A stretch of DNA of 64,000 nucleotides, taken from Flavobacterium enshiense (lineage in GTDB: Bacteria; Bacteroidota; Bacteroidia; Flavobacteriales; Flavobacteriaceae). The position numbers and the translations under genes were made by a program. The notes under the pieces were generated by a model. That model worked only from the letters and a program-made list of their open reading frames with translations, did not search any database and had not been told where the DNA came from. Each line of letters starts with the position of its first letter. Within the stretch, counting starts at the first letter, position 1. The DNA lies in contig NZ_CP090376.1 in NCBI RefSeq assembly GCF_022836875.1, positions 2,976,001 to 3,040,000 on the forward strand, read 5' to 3'. Below, piece by piece: positions 49,738 to 58,555 of this stretch.

Positions 49738-50547
49738 TTAATCCAGACGAAGGTGCAATTGCTTGAAGTAATCAAAAGCTTTCACTAATCGGCTTCCATA
49801 CCATGAAAACATTTCGCCATCCACAAAAACAGTTTTGGCATGATGGGTATGACGCCCTAATTCAAAAGCATGCTCGTCCTTAAACGGAAAGGGTTCCGAA
49901 GACAACAAAACTATATCCGGATCGCCCTGAATACGCATTTTCTGAATCACAATTTCAGGATACCTTCCTTCGTATTTAGGATGATTATCGTAGATATTTT
50001 CGAATTTATTCAATTTCAGCAATTCATTGATAAAATTATCCCCGCCGGCTACCATATACGGATTGGCCCATATAAAATATGCCACTTTCTGAACTTCTTT
50101 ATCTTTCATGAAGTTTTGAAAATCAGCTAAGGCGAAATTGGTTTTATCAATCCACTTTTGGGCATCAGTACGTTTATTGAACAACTCCCCGAAATCCGAA
50201 ATCATCTGAAGATTGTCTTCAATGGTTATAATGTTCGTTACCCAAACCGGACAAATATCTTTTAACGATTCTACAATCTCAAGCGTATTTTCTTCCTTAT
50301 TGGCAATGATGATATCAGGTTGTAATTCTTTTATCTTATCAATCTTAACCTGTTTGGTACCTCCAACGATTGTTTTAGTCGACTTGAAATGAAACGGATG
50401 TACGCAGAATTTAGTAATCCCCACGATACTGTCTTCCAAACCCAAATCGTAAAGCAATTCGGTTTGGGACGGAACCAGGGAAATAATTCTTTTAGGTGTT
50501 TGAGCGAACGAATGTTGCGTTCCGAGTTGATCGGTTAATTGTTTCAA
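49738..50547 (-). CDS. BtuF-like helical-backbone metal receptor without signal peptide
   Basis: A 269-residue protein of the periplasmic binding fold III. TPKRIISLVPSQTELLYDLGL and IVGITKFCVHP are the first lobe; the family's IKELQPDIIIANKEEN is the hinge-side strand, and SEPFPFKDEH with VDGEMFSWYGSRLVKAF forms the second lobe. BtuF proteins bind vitamin B12, related proteins bind iron complexes. No Sec signal or lipobox is present: the chain opens MKQLTDQLGTQHSF. It is not next to a permease or ATPase gene. A cytoplasmic role, or a family variant, must be considered. It is 45 bp downstream of pyrF's start side. Confidence 0.78.
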   Translation of the reverse strand: MKQLTDQLGTQHSFAQTPKRIISLVPSQTELLYDLGLEDSIVGITKFCVHPFHFKSTKTIVGGTKQVKIDKIKELQPDIIIANKEENTLEIVESLKDICPVWVTNIITIEDNLQMISDFGELFNKRTDAQKWIDKTNFALADFQNFMKDKEVQKVAYFIWANPYMVAGGDNFINELLKLNKFENIYDNHPKYEGRYPEIVIQKMRIQGDPDIVLLSSEPFPFKDEHAFELGRHTHHAKTVFVDGEMFSWYGSRLVKAFDYFKQLHLRLD

Positions 50548-50592
50548 GCGATTTTGTTTAAAGTTGCTGTTTCTAAGTTAAAATTCGTACGC

Positions 50593-51405
50593 TTAGCTTA
50601 AAATACTTTGCATTTCCTGCTGCAACTTCAAAGCTTCAACTCTCGCTTTTTCGGCAAAATCAGCTTCGGTAGAAGCATAAATAATACCGCGTGAAGAATT
50701 GATCAGCAAACCGACATTTTCATTCATTCCGTACTTGCAAACCTCAGCTAAGCTTCCGCCTTGTGCTCCTACTCCCGGCACCAATAAGAAACTGTCCGGA
50801 ACAATTTTTCGGATTTCGGTAAAATATTCCGCTTTGGTTGCTCCTACCACATACATCAGGTTTTTGGAGTTTTTCCAGCTTTTTGATGTTTCCAGAACAA
50901 CTTTGTACAATTCTGTCCCATCTACATTCTGCGTCTGAAAATCGAAAGCTCCTTCATTTGACGTTAAGGCCAACATGATGGTATGCTTGTCTTCAAAAGC
51001 TAAAAACGGCTCTACCGAATCTTTCCCCATATAAGGTGCCACAGTAACTGAATCGAAATTCAAATCATTGAAAAAAGCTCTCGCATACATGGAAGAAGTA
51101 TTTCCTATATCACCGCGTTTTGCATCGGCAATGGTGAAAATTTCTGGATACTTTTCGTTGATATAATTGATGGTTTTTTCAAGAGACTGCCAACCTTGAA
51201 TTCCGTATGCCTCGTAAAAAGCCGTGTTCGGTTTATAGGAAACACACAAATCGTGTGTTGCATCGATTATAGCTTTATTAAATTCGAAAATAGGATCTTC
51301 CGTTTGTAACAGATGCTCCGGAATTTTGTTTAAATCGACATCCAATCCAATGCACAGGAATGATTTTTTGGATTGAATTTGCTCTTGTAATTGTTCTGTT
51401 GTCAT
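50593..51405 (-). CDS. pyrF: Orotidine 5'-phosphate decarboxylase (type 2)
   Basis: A 270-residue TIM-barrel enzyme that makes UMP from [21 protein letters not shown] is the first strand; [18 protein letters not shown] carries the catalytic D-x-K-x-x-D set, and [14 protein letters not shown] follows. [13 protein letters not shown] is the phosphate-binding loop. The length and the GDIGNT pattern put it in the longer, type 2 PyrF group found in Bacteroidetes and Actinobacteria. It is downstream of prfA on the same strand, but a terminator and a repeat element lie between them. Confidence 0.95.
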   Translation of the reverse strand: MTTEQLQEQIQSKKSFLCIGLDVDLNKIPEHLLQTEDPIFEFNKAIIDATHDLCVSYKPNTAFYEAYGIQGWQSLEKTINYINEKYPEIFTIADAKRGDIGNTSSMYARAFFNDLNFDSVTVAPYMGKDSVEPFLAFEDKHTIMLALTSNEGAFDFQTQNVDGTELYKVVLETSKSWKNSKNLMYVVGATKAEYFTEIRKIVPDSFLLVPGVGAQGGSLAEVCKYGMNENVGLLINSSRGIIYASTEADFAEKARVEALKLQQEMQSILS

Positions 51406-51501
51406 CTTTTAAGTTGCTGAGCGGCAAAGTTACGAAGTTGCCGAGTATTTTTCAGTATGTTTTTATACCATCCGATTCCAAAAGTTCAAATAGTTTACTC
51501 T

Positions 51502-51603
51502 TTAGCCCCGTCCCGATAGCTATCGGGAGAAGCGGTGCCTTGCAGAGCGGAAAGTGGGAACATGGATTCCAAAAAAGCCCAAGCCATTCGCTCCAAAAAA
51601 AAA
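51502..51603 (+). repeat. Dispersed structured element, copy 1
   Basis: Begins TTAGCCCCG, contains the perfect hairpin TCCCGAT-AGCT-ATCGGGA (51511-51528), then AGCGGAAAGTGGGAA, an ATGG block, and ends GCTCC-A9. Copy 2 at 62819-62914 has the same start, the same stem with another loop, the same GCGGAAAG block and the same end. Probably a Flavobacteriaceae-wide structured repeat or ncRNA; similarity to the Flavo-1 RNA motif is only recalled, not checked. Confidence 0.6.
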
Positions 51604-51628
51604 CCATACATCAACAAGTTCAGTATGG
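51595..51628 (-). terminator. Terminator of prfA
   Basis: Stem CCATAC / GTATGG (13-nt loop) followed on the minus strand by nine Ts, 35 bp past the prfA stop. The T-run coincides with the A-run end of the repeat element. Confidence 0.7.
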
Positions 51629-51662
51629 AATCTTTTTTCTATTCTCTTTACTCTATTTTCTT

Positions 51663-52736
51663 TTAGAAAACTTCGCTTTCTTTCAGCTTTTCGGTGTTAT
51701 TCACCAATTGCAGCTCGTCTACGATTTTCTGGATATCTCCGTTCATGATGTTTCCTAAATCGTATAATGTTAACCCAATTCGGTGATCGGTAACACGGCC
51801 TTGCGCATAGTTATAGGTACGGATTTTTGCCGAACGGTCACCAGAACTAACCTGTGACGAACGTTTGGTGGCATCTTCTTCCTGTTTTTTTGCCAATTCC
51901 TGTTCGTACAAACGGGAACGCAAAACTTCTAACGCCCTGTCTTTATTTTTATGCTGTGATTTCTGATCCTGACATTGCGCCACCAATCCGGTTGGAATAT
52001 GTGTTAAACGCACTGCCGATTTTGTCGTATTTACCGACTGACCTCCAGGCCCTGACGAACAGAAGTAGTCGATGCGCACATCGTTCATGTCGATTTGTAC
52101 GTCGAATTCTTCGGCTTCAGGAAGCACCATAACCGTTGCTGCGGAAGTATGTACACGTCCCTGAGTCTCTGTTTGCGGTACACGCTGAACACGGTGAACC
52201 CCTGCTTCAAACTTTAATGTTCCGTAAACGTCTTCACCGGTAACTTCGAAAATCACCTCTTTGAATCCTCCGGAAGTTCCTTCGTTCATATCCACCACTG
52301 AAGTTCTCCAGCCTTTGCTTTCGCAGTATTTGGTATACATACGGAACAAATCTCCGGCAAAAATAGAAGCTTCGTCCCCACCTGTACCGGCACGGATTTC
52401 CACCATCACGTTTTTCGCGTCTTCCGGATCTTTCGGGATCAACATGAATTTGATTTCTTCCTCTAATTGAGGTAAACGCTCTTGAGCTTCATCCAATTGC
52501 ATTTTGGCCATTTCCACCATTTCGGCATCAGAACCATCGGCAATAATCTCCTTCGCTTCTTTTATATTTCCGTCAAGATTGATGTATTCCTCGCGTTTTT
52601 CAACTAAGGCTTTCAAATCTTTGTATTCTTTATTTAACTGAACATAACGTTTTTGGTCGGCGATAACATCGGGTTGAATAATCAAATCCGAGATCTCGTC
52701 AAAACGCTGTTTTACATATTGCAATCTGTCTAACAT
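51663..52736 (-). CDS. prfA: Peptide chain release factor 1
   Basis: A 357-residue translation factor that ends protein synthesis at UAA and UAG. The stop-codon anticodon-like tripeptide P-x-T is PQT at 187-189 ([16 protein letters not shown]); RF2 would have SPF. The GGQ catalytic motif is at 231-233 ([12 protein letters not shown]), whose Gln is normally methylated. The long N-terminal coiled domain (1-100) and [20 protein letters not shown] are standard. No frameshift site as in RF2. A -7 element lies upstream. pyrF follows on the same strand after a terminator. Confidence 0.96.
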   Translation of the reverse strand: MLDRLQYVKQRFDEISDLIIQPDVIADQKRYVQLNKEYKDLKALVEKREEYINLDGNIKEAKEIIADGSDAEMVEMAKMQLDEAQERLPQLEEEIKFMLIPKDPEDAKNVMVEIRAGTGGDEASIFAGDLFRMYTKYCESKGWRTSVVDMNEGTSGGFKEVIFEVTGEDVYGTLKFEAGVHRVQRVPQTETQGRVHTSAATVMVLPEAEEFDVQIDMNDVRIDYFCSSGPGGQSVNTTKSAVRLTHIPTGLVAQCQDQKSQHKNKDRALEVLRSRLYEQELAKKQEEDATKRSSQVSSGDRSAKIRTYNYAQGRVTDHRIGLTLYDLGNIMNGDIQKIVDELQLVNNTEKLKESEVF

Positions 52737-52770
52737 ATTCTGTACGTTTTATATACGTTGTATTGGAGTG

Positions 52771-52778
52771 CAAAATTA
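52771..52778 (-). promoter_or_regulatory. Promoter -7 element (TAATTTTG) of prfA
   Basis: Minus-strand TAATTTTG fits TAnnTTTG; predicted leader about 28 nt. A TTG occurs 15 nt upstream, shorter than the normal spacing. Confidence 0.4.
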
Positions 52779-52874
52779 CAAAAAAAATACGTTCAAAAAA
52801 CAGCAAAAATCTACTTCTATTTTTTTGTTTCGTATTATTCAATTTATATACCTTTATCCCGATTAAAATCCCGA

Positions 52875-53393
52875 ATGAAAATGAAAAAAATTACTGTTAC
52901 ATTAGCTGTAATTTCACTAGCTGCTTGTAACCAAAGAAAGGAGAGTTCACTGCAAATTGGTGAACCGGAAGAGATTGTAACCAAAACTTACGAAGAGCTT
53001 GAAAAAGCAGACTGGCTTTTGGGTGAATGGGGAACTGCTTCTGCGGAAGGTAATTTAACCGAGACCTGGAAACAGGAAAACGACAGTACTTTTGTCGGAG
53101 AGAGCTTTATTACAGCAGCAATTGACACTGTATTTCATGAAAATGTTGTCTTACAACAAAAGAACGACAGTTTATTCTACAATGTAACAGTAAAAGGGCA
53201 AAACAACAACGAGCCTGTTCCTTTTTACATGACCACTGCGAATGAAAAACAGTTGGTTTTTGAAAATCCGAAACATGATTTTCCTAACAAGATTACTTAC
53301 AATCTGATTTCCTCCGATAGCTTAGTGGCCGTAATTTCGGGATTGAAAGACGGAAAAGAAAGCACGGAAAACTTCCCGATGAAGAAAAAATAA
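52875..53393 (+). CDS. Lipoprotein, DUF6265-like
   Basis: A 172-residue lipoprotein with lipobox LAAC (MKMKKITVTLAVISLAAC). The mature domain contains DWLLGEWGTASAEGNLTETW, NDSTFVGESF, ENPKHDFPNKITYNL and DGKESTENFPM, a lipocalin-like beta-barrel pattern seen in DUF6265 proteins, with the conserved H-D-F-P-x-x-I. The frame is open upstream to 52758, but the signal peptide fixes the start at the ATG 52875 (a second ATG is at 52881). Ligand unknown. Divergent from prfA; ends in its own terminator. Confidence 0.75.
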   Translation: MKMKKITVTLAVISLAACNQRKESSLQIGEPEEIVTKTYEELEKADWLLGEWGTASAEGNLTETWKQENDSTFVGESFITAAIDTVFHENVVLQQKNDSLFYNVTVKGQNNNEPVPFYMTTANEKQLVFENPKHDFPNKITYNLISSDSLVAVISGLKDGKESTENFPMKKK

Positions 53394-53406
53394 TCTACCT
53401 CAATTG

Positions 53407-53431
53407 AAACCCTCGAACGAATCGAGGGTTT
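53407..53431 (+). terminator. Terminator of the DUF6265-like gene
   Basis: Stem AAACCCTCGA / TCGAGGGTTT (10 bp, 5-nt loop) followed by a T-run, 13 bp past the stop. Confidence 0.8.
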
Positions 53432-53478
53432 TTTATTTCTAAAAAATTGAAAATCAACAAGTAATAAAAATATCACAA

Positions 53479-53505
53479 ATTTATTTAAAATAAGTCTAAA
53501 TAAAT
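53479..53505. promoter_or_regulatory. Fur-box-like palindrome upstream of the siderophore receptor
   Basis: 27-bp dyad with outer arms ATTTATTTA / TAAATAAAT (9 bp perfect). It lies just before the -33 element of the receptor promoter. A second, smaller dyad TTTATT-CTA-AATAAA lies next to the start codon. AT-rich palindromes of this sort fit an iron-responsive operator, but no Fur binding is shown. Confidence 0.5.
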
Positions 53506-53506
53506 C

Positions 53507-53537
53507 TTGAATCTAATCTTTTCAGAAGTTAGTTTTG
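53507..53537 (+). promoter_or_regulatory. Complete Bacteroidetes promoter of the siderophore receptor
   Basis: -33 TTG (53507-53509), 20-nt spacer, -7 TAGTTTTG (53530-53537). This is the only promoter in the window where both elements are at consensus spacing. Leader about 30 nt. Confidence 0.65.
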
Positions 53538-53572
53538 CATCAAGATATTATTTTAATTTATTCTAAATAAAA

Positions 53573-55783
53573 ATGAAAAAACTAATTGTCCCTATTTCAA
53601 TCTTTCTCATTGGCTTGCAACTGAGTGCACAGGAAAAGGATAAGCAAATCAAAAACGATTCGATCAAGAAACTTGATGAAGTTATCGTAAACGGTAAGAC
53701 GAACAAATTCAAAAGAGAAAAAAGCACCTCCGTTTCAAAAATGCCTTTGTCGGACATTGAAAATCCACAGGTATACAACGCTATTCCTGCTGAACTTTTA
53801 AAAGAACAAGTCGTTACAAATTTCAACGACGCTTTAAAAAATGCCACAGGAGTTACCCGTCTTTGGGAATCGACCGGTCGTGGTGGTGACGGAGCTGAAT
53901 TTTATTCTATGAGAGGTTTTGCTGTTCAGCCAACAATGGTCAACGGCTTACCGGGAATTAACAATGGAAGCATTGACCCTGTAAACGTCGATAACTTAGA
54001 GGTCATCAAAGGCCCTTCAGGAACTTTATTTGGAAGCAGTTTAATTTCATACGGAGGATTAATTAACATCGTTACCAAAAAACCTTACTCGAATTTTGGA
54101 GGTGAAATTTCATATAATGCCGGTACTTATGGTATGAACAGAATCACAGCCGATATAAATACCCCATTGACCCAACAAAAAGATGTTTTACTTCGCGTTA
54201 CGACAGCCTACCAGACAGAAAACAGCTTTCAGGATGCTGGTTTTGGAAAATCACTCTTTTTTGCCCCATCATTAACCTATATTGTGAATGACCGCTTGAA
54301 ATTTTTGGTTAATACCGAATTCACCAGCAGAAATTCTGCAAATGCACCGATGCTGTTTATTAATAGATCTAGTCCTGTTTCATTTAATTCGATCGATTTG
54401 TTTGAGCAGAATTATAAAAATTCATTCACTTCGAACGAATTATCAATTAGTAACCCTACTTTCAACATGCAAGGACAAATGTTGTATACCTTGAATGACA
54501 GCTGGACTTCTCAAACCGTATTATCTAGAAGCAGCAGTAAAACTGATGGATATTATTCTTATTTGTGGGATCTGTCGGATGGTAATACTTTTTTCCGCTT
54601 TATTTCAAAAAGAAACGGAGAAACTTTCACTACGGACATTCAGCAAAACTTTATAGGGGACTTCAAAATAGGTAATTTTAGAAATAGAATAGTTGCCGGA
54701 CTGGATTATTACAAATCGAACATTATGAACGGAAGTTCCGGATATGTTGGTAACGGACTTGTTACTCTAGCCGATGGAAACGACACAGGTGATCTAACGC
54801 AGGCAGGTGTAGACAATTTACTTGTAGGTTCTTTCGAAGGAAATTCAACAGCCGAAAATGAAGTTTTCAGTGCTTATGCGTCGGATGTCTTTAATGTGAC
54901 CCCACAATTTTCAGCAATGGTAAGTGGTAGATTGGATCATTTTAAAGGACAAACACAATATTGGTCAACAGATGAAAGCAAAGGACAAACTGCTTTTTCC
55001 CCTAAATTTGGTTTGGTTTATCAACCCATTATAAATCGAGTTTCAATTTTTGCCAACTACATGAACGGCTTTGTGAATGTTGCTCCAAAACAGGTTTCGG
55101 ACGCGGATGGCACTAACACAAGAATGAAATCCTTTGATCCGGAGCATGCTAAGCAATATGAATTTGGAGTAAAAACAAATTTATATAAGGATAAAGTTTC
55201 CATTACGGCCAGTTACTATAACATCTATGTTAAAAACAAAATAACCAGTGATCCATATAATATCAATAATACCAATCAAGGCGCAGAAGTTGAAAGTAAA
55301 GGTATTGAAATCAGCATTATCGCCAGTCCTATAAAAGGTTTGAACATCGTTGGAGGATTCAGCAATAATCATAGTGAGACGAAGAAAGATGATTTCTATA
55401 ATGGATATTTAGGTTTGCGTCCTGAGGAGGCAGGGCCCGAAACGTTGGTGAATCTTTGGACAAGTTATACTGTTCCTAATGGAAAACTAAAAGGCTTAGG
55501 GTTCGGATTTGGAGGAAATTATGCCAGTGATTTTAAAACCTTAAACCGTGGTACTATATTAGTGGAAGACACAACTACAGGAGAACTGATACCTACCTAT
55601 ATAGGATCATTTGAATTACCAGAGTATGTAGTTTTAAATACTGGAGTGTCTTACAACAATGATAAATTTATCTTCAACCTGAAACTGAATAATTTGTTGA
55701 ATGAGAAGTATTTTTCAGGTTGGTCAACTGTTACTCCACAGAAATCGAGAAACCTGACCGCAGGATTGACCTTCAGATTTTAA
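53573..55783 (+). CDS. TonB-dependent siderophore receptor
   Basis: A 736-residue outer-membrane receptor, signal peptide 1-20 (ending QLSAQ). The sequence KKLDEVIVNGKT after it is a probable TonB-box region. The plug domain (about 60-175) has VYNAIPAELLKEQVVTNFND, GAEFYSMRGFAVQPTMVNGL and VDNLEVIKGPSGTLFGSSL. The 22-strand barrel follows, with the siderophore-receptor signature FSPKFGLVYQP and the C-terminal strand NLTAGLTFRF, ending in the Phe used by the Bam machinery. No CarboxypepD-like N-terminal domain is present. A siderophore rather than B12 ligand is inferred from the overall pattern, the Fur-like palindrome and the PepSY gene behind it. Confidence 0.9.
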   Translation: MKKLIVPISIFLIGLQLSAQEKDKQIKNDSIKKLDEVIVNGKTNKFKREKSTSVSKMPLSDIENPQVYNAIPAELLKEQVVTNFNDALKNATGVTRLWESTGRGGDGAEFYSMRGFAVQPTMVNGLPGINNGSIDPVNVDNLEVIKGPSGTLFGSSLISYGGLINIVTKKPYSNFGGEISYNAGTYGMNRITADINTPLTQQKDVLLRVTTAYQTENSFQDAGFGKSLFFAPSLTYIVNDRLKFLVNTEFTSRNSANAPMLFINRSSPVSFNSIDLFEQNYKNSFTSNELSISNPTFNMQGQMLYTLNDSWTSQTVLSRSSSKTDGYYSYLWDLSDGNTFFRFISKRNGETFTTDIQQNFIGDFKIGNFRNRIVAGLDYYKSNIMNGSSGYVGNGLVTLADGNDTGDLTQAGVDNLLVGSFEGNSTAENEVFSAYASDVFNVTPQFSAMVSGRLDHFKGQTQYWSTDESKGQTAFSPKFGLVYQPIINRVSIFANYMNGFVNVAPKQVSDADGTNTRMKSFDPEHAKQYEFGVKTNLYKDKVSITASYYNIYVKNKITSDPYNINNTNQGAEVESKGIEISIIASPIKGLNIVGGFSNNHSETKKDDFYNGYLGLRPEEAGPETLVNLWTSYTVPNGKLKGLGFGFGGNYASDFKTLNRGTILVEDTTTGELIPTYIGSFELPEYVVLNTGVSYNNDKFIFNLKLNNLLNEKYFSGWSTVTPQKSRNLTAGLTFRF

Positions 55784-55820
55784 TATTAAATAATTTGTGT
55801 TTGTTTAGTTTAAACCAAGC

Positions 55821-55845
55821 TCCTCACTTTGGTGGGGAGTTTTTA
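55821..55845 (+). terminator. Weak terminator between receptor and PepSY genes
   Basis: Stem CTCCTCAC / GTGGGGAG with a 4-nt loop and one non-Watson-Crick pair, then a T-run. It may attenuate rather than end the transcript before the PepSY gene. Confidence 0.6.
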
Positions 55846-55855
55846 TCGTTAAGAA

Positions 55856-56992
55856 ATGAAAAACCTCAATTTAAAAAAAGCTATACGTAAAATTCACCTT
55901 TGGCTGGGATTGACCAGTGGATCTGTCGTTTTCATTTTGGCTCTTACCGGATGTTTGTATGCTTTTCAGGAAGAGATTCAGAATCTTACTCAGGAGTACC
56001 GCTTTGTCGAAAAACAGAACTCCCCCTTTTTGCCCCCATCGCAATTACAAAAGATTGCTGTAAAAGAACTTCCTGTCAAGAAATTACATGCCATAAAATA
56101 CAATGAACCCCATAAATCGGTCGAAGCCATATTTTACAACTATGAACCTTTTTACCACTATACGGTATACCTTAACCCTTATAACGGAAAGGTGTTAGAA
56201 ACTGTCAATATGGAAAAAGGATTCTTCCGTTTTATTCTGGATGGCCATTTCTATTTGTGGCTTCCCCATGAAATTGGACAAACCGTTGTGGCCAGCTTTA
56301 CCCTTATTTTCATTCTGATGATAATCAGCGGTTTCATTCTTTGGTATCCGAAAAACAAAAAAGCAGCCAAACAGCGCTTTTGGTTTCAGTGGAAAGAAGG
56401 ACTCAAATGGAAACGAAAAAACTACGACTTACACAATATCACAGGGTTTTATGTGATGAGTATCGCACTGATTTTCGCCATAACCGGCTTGGTTTGGGGA
56501 TTCCCTTGGTTTGCTTATTGTTACTATAAGGTAACCGGTGGCAAAAAAGAATTGATTTACCAAGACCCTGTTTCTGTAAAACCAAAAGGTTTTGATACCA
56601 AAACAGCCAATCCTTTGGATAAGACTTGGGCAATGATGCAAGAGGAATACCCGACCGCCAAATCCATTGAAGTGCATCCACCTGAAACTGACAGTATGTC
56701 GATTGCCGCTAACGCAAATCCGGAAACAGGCACGTACTGGAAAATAGACTACCGTTACTTCGACCAATACACCTTAAAAGAAAAACAGGTTAATCATATT
56801 TGGGGGCGTTTCCCTGAAGCAAGCAACTCTGATAAACTGATGCGGATGAATTACGATATTCACACGGGAGCCATTATGGGCTTACCCGGAAAAATATTTG
56901 CTTTCTTAATCAGTTTACTGATTGCCAGCTTACCCGTTACCGGATTTTTGATTTGGTGGGGAAGGAAAAAGAAAAAAGGTTCTCGAAATTGA
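55856..56992 (+). CDS. PepSY-associated transmembrane protein (iron-uptake reductase type)
   Basis: A 378-residue inner-membrane protein. Segments: about 19-37 (GLTSGSVVFILALTGCLYAF), 140-162 (VVASFTLIFILMIISGFILW), 196-222 (ITGFYVMSIALIFAITGLVWGF) and 346-368 (IFAFLISLLIASLPVTGFLIWW). PepSY-like periplasmic regions lie between them, with KIDYRYFDQYTLKEK. Histidines such as H14, HLWLG and the HDLHN-type LHNITGF fit haem coordination. In Bacteroidetes such PepSY-TM proteins follow TonB siderophore receptors and may reduce ferric iron from the siderophore. It probably shares the receptor's transcript. Confidence 0.85.
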   Translation: MKNLNLKKAIRKIHLWLGLTSGSVVFILALTGCLYAFQEEIQNLTQEYRFVEKQNSPFLPPSQLQKIAVKELPVKKLHAIKYNEPHKSVEAIFYNYEPFYHYTVYLNPYNGKVLETVNMEKGFFRFILDGHFYLWLPHEIGQTVVASFTLIFILMIISGFILWYPKNKKAAKQRFWFQWKEGLKWKRKNYDLHNITGFYVMSIALIFAITGLVWGFPWFAYCYYKVTGGKKELIYQDPVSVKPKGFDTKTANPLDKTWAMMQEEYPTAKSIEVHPPETDSMSIAANANPETGTYWKIDYRYFDQYTLKEKQVNHIWGRFPEASNSDKLMRMNYDIHTGAIMGLPGKIFAFLISLLIASLPVTGFLIWWGRKKKKGSRN

Positions 56993-57003
56993 GAACCTTT
57001 TTT
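56972..57003. terminator. Terminator overlapping the PepSY stop codon
   Basis: Stem A6-GGTTCTC / GAGAACC-T6 (13 bp, 6-nt loop); serves the PepSY gene and the convergent pepD. Confidence 0.8.
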
Positions 57004-57006
57004 TAT

Positions 57007-58470
57007 TTAGTTTTTCATTGGGATATTCTCCAAAATCTCAAGGACAAATTTCCAGTATTTCTGAGCCGAAGAAATCGACGCTCTTTCATCCGGACTGTGT
57101 GCTCCTTTGATGGTCGGTCCGAAGGAAATCATGTCCATATCCGGATAATTGGTTCCTAAGATACCACATTCCAATCCGGCATGACAAGCAGCAACGTTTG
57201 GTTTGGAACCGTTTTGTTTTTCGTAGATGGACGCCATCACATCTAAAATCGGAGACGTTACATTAGGTGTCCAGCCAGGGTAAGAACCGGTAACTGTCAC
57301 TTCGCAGCCAAACAATTCGTAAGCCGAACGTAATGCATTTGCCAAGTCAAATTTTGATGATTCAACAGATGAGCGTGTTAAGTTCTGAATTGAGATTTCC
57401 CCATCTTTAACAATTACGCGAGCAATGTTGTTGGAAGTTTCAACAAGGCTTTCCATATCGGCACTCATTCTGTAAACACCGTTATGAGCCGAATAAATTG
57501 AACGCAACAAACCTTCCTGAACTCCTAAATCCATTACTTTTGAAGGTAAATCGGATTTTACGATTTCGATAGTTAGGTTTTTCTCAGTCGTTTTGAATTC
57601 GAATTTGATATCGTTTATTACTTCCTGCATATCAAACACGAAAGCCTCATCATACATTTCTGCAATGATTACTTTTGCAACACTCTCACGCGGAATCGCG
57701 TTACGCAAACTTCCTCCGTTGATTTCTGCAATCTGCAAACCGAAGTTTTCAAATCCGTCGAACAATAAACGGTTCATGATTTTGTTGGCATTACCCAGAC
57801 CTTTATCGATGTCCATTCCGGAGTGACCGCCGTTTAAACCTTTAACGGTAATGGTATACCCAACAGAACCTTCAGGAACTTCTTCTTCATTATATTGACG
57901 GGTTGCCGTAACATCCACACCTCCGGCACAACCAATACCGATCTCATCATCTTCTTCAGTATCTAAATTTAGAAGGATTTCACCATCGAGCAAACCGCCT
58001 TTTAATCCCATGGCTCCGGTCATTCCGGTTTCTTCATCGATAGTGAATAACGCTTCGATAGCCGGGTGTTTGATATCTGTGCTTTCTAAAATCGCCATGA
58101 TTGTTGCTACACCAAGTCCGTTATCCGCTCCAAGTGTTGTTCCTTTGGCGCGAACCCAGTCACCATCAACATACATTTCAATTCCCTGAGTATCGAAATC
58201 GAAAACAGTATCGTTATTTTTTTGGTGCACCATATCCAAATGCGACTGCATTACGATGGTTTTACGATTTTCCATTCCTGCCGTAGCCGGTTTTTTGATG
58301 ATTACGTTTCCTATCTCATCGTTAATGGTTTCAAGACCTAGTTTTTTTCCGAAATCCATCATAAATGCAATTACGCGTTCTTCTTTTTTAGACGGGCGCG
58401 GTACAGCATTCAGGTCGGAAAATTTATTCCAAAGCTGTTTAGGCTCAAGGTTTCTTACTTCCTGGCTCAT
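57007..58470 (-). CDS. pepD: Aminoacyl-histidine dipeptidase (M20 family)
   Basis: A 487-residue zinc dipeptidase of the PepD/carnosinase type. Metal ligands lie in QSHLDMVHQK (His and Asp), GADNGLGVA (bridging Asp), DEETGMTGAMGL (catalytic and metal Glu) and LDTEEDDEIG; the last His is near HSPDERASIS. The dimerisation lid holds GLNGGHSGMDIDKG and AACHAGLECGI. No signal peptide, so cytoplasmic; role is peptide recycling. The ATG at 58470 follows a -7 element. The gene ends at the terminator shared with the PepSY gene. Confidence 0.93.
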   Translation of the reverse strand: MSQEVRNLEPKQLWNKFSDLNAVPRPSKKEERVIAFMMDFGKKLGLETINDEIGNVIIKKPATAGMENRKTIVMQSHLDMVHQKNNDTVFDFDTQGIEMYVDGDWVRAKGTTLGADNGLGVATIMAILESTDIKHPAIEALFTIDEETGMTGAMGLKGGLLDGEILLNLDTEEDDEIGIGCAGGVDVTATRQYNEEEVPEGSVGYTITVKGLNGGHSGMDIDKGLGNANKIMNRLLFDGFENFGLQIAEINGGSLRNAIPRESVAKVIIAEMYDEAFVFDMQEVINDIKFEFKTTEKNLTIEIVKSDLPSKVMDLGVQEGLLRSIYSAHNGVYRMSADMESLVETSNNIARVIVKDGEISIQNLTRSSVESSKFDLANALRSAYELFGCEVTVTGSYPGWTPNVTSPILDVMASIYEKQNGSKPNVAACHAGLECGILGTNYPDMDMISFGPTIKGAHSPDERASISSAQKYWKFVLEILENIPMKN

Positions 58471-58506
58471 ATTTTTTATTTAATGTTGTTTTTTTCTACA
58501 AAGTCC

Positions 58507-58514
58507 CAAAGGTA
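58507..58514 (-). promoter_or_regulatory. Promoter -7 element (TACCTTTG) of pepD
   Basis: Minus-strand TACCTTTG fits TAnnTTTG, with a leader of about 30 nt. No -33 TTG was recognised. Confidence 0.45.
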
Positions 58515-58555
58515 CAAAGTTTTACCACTTTGCAGAAGAGAAAATCGCGTAATTT

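Noticed and set aside
51511..51528. 18-bp perfect palindrome as a protein-binding operator
   Set aside because: The same stem with a different loop in the second element fits a structural RNA or repeat hairpin better than a fixed operator.
57007..58470. pepD as a secreted carnosinase
   Set aside because: The N-terminus MSQEVRNLEPKQLW has no signal peptide.
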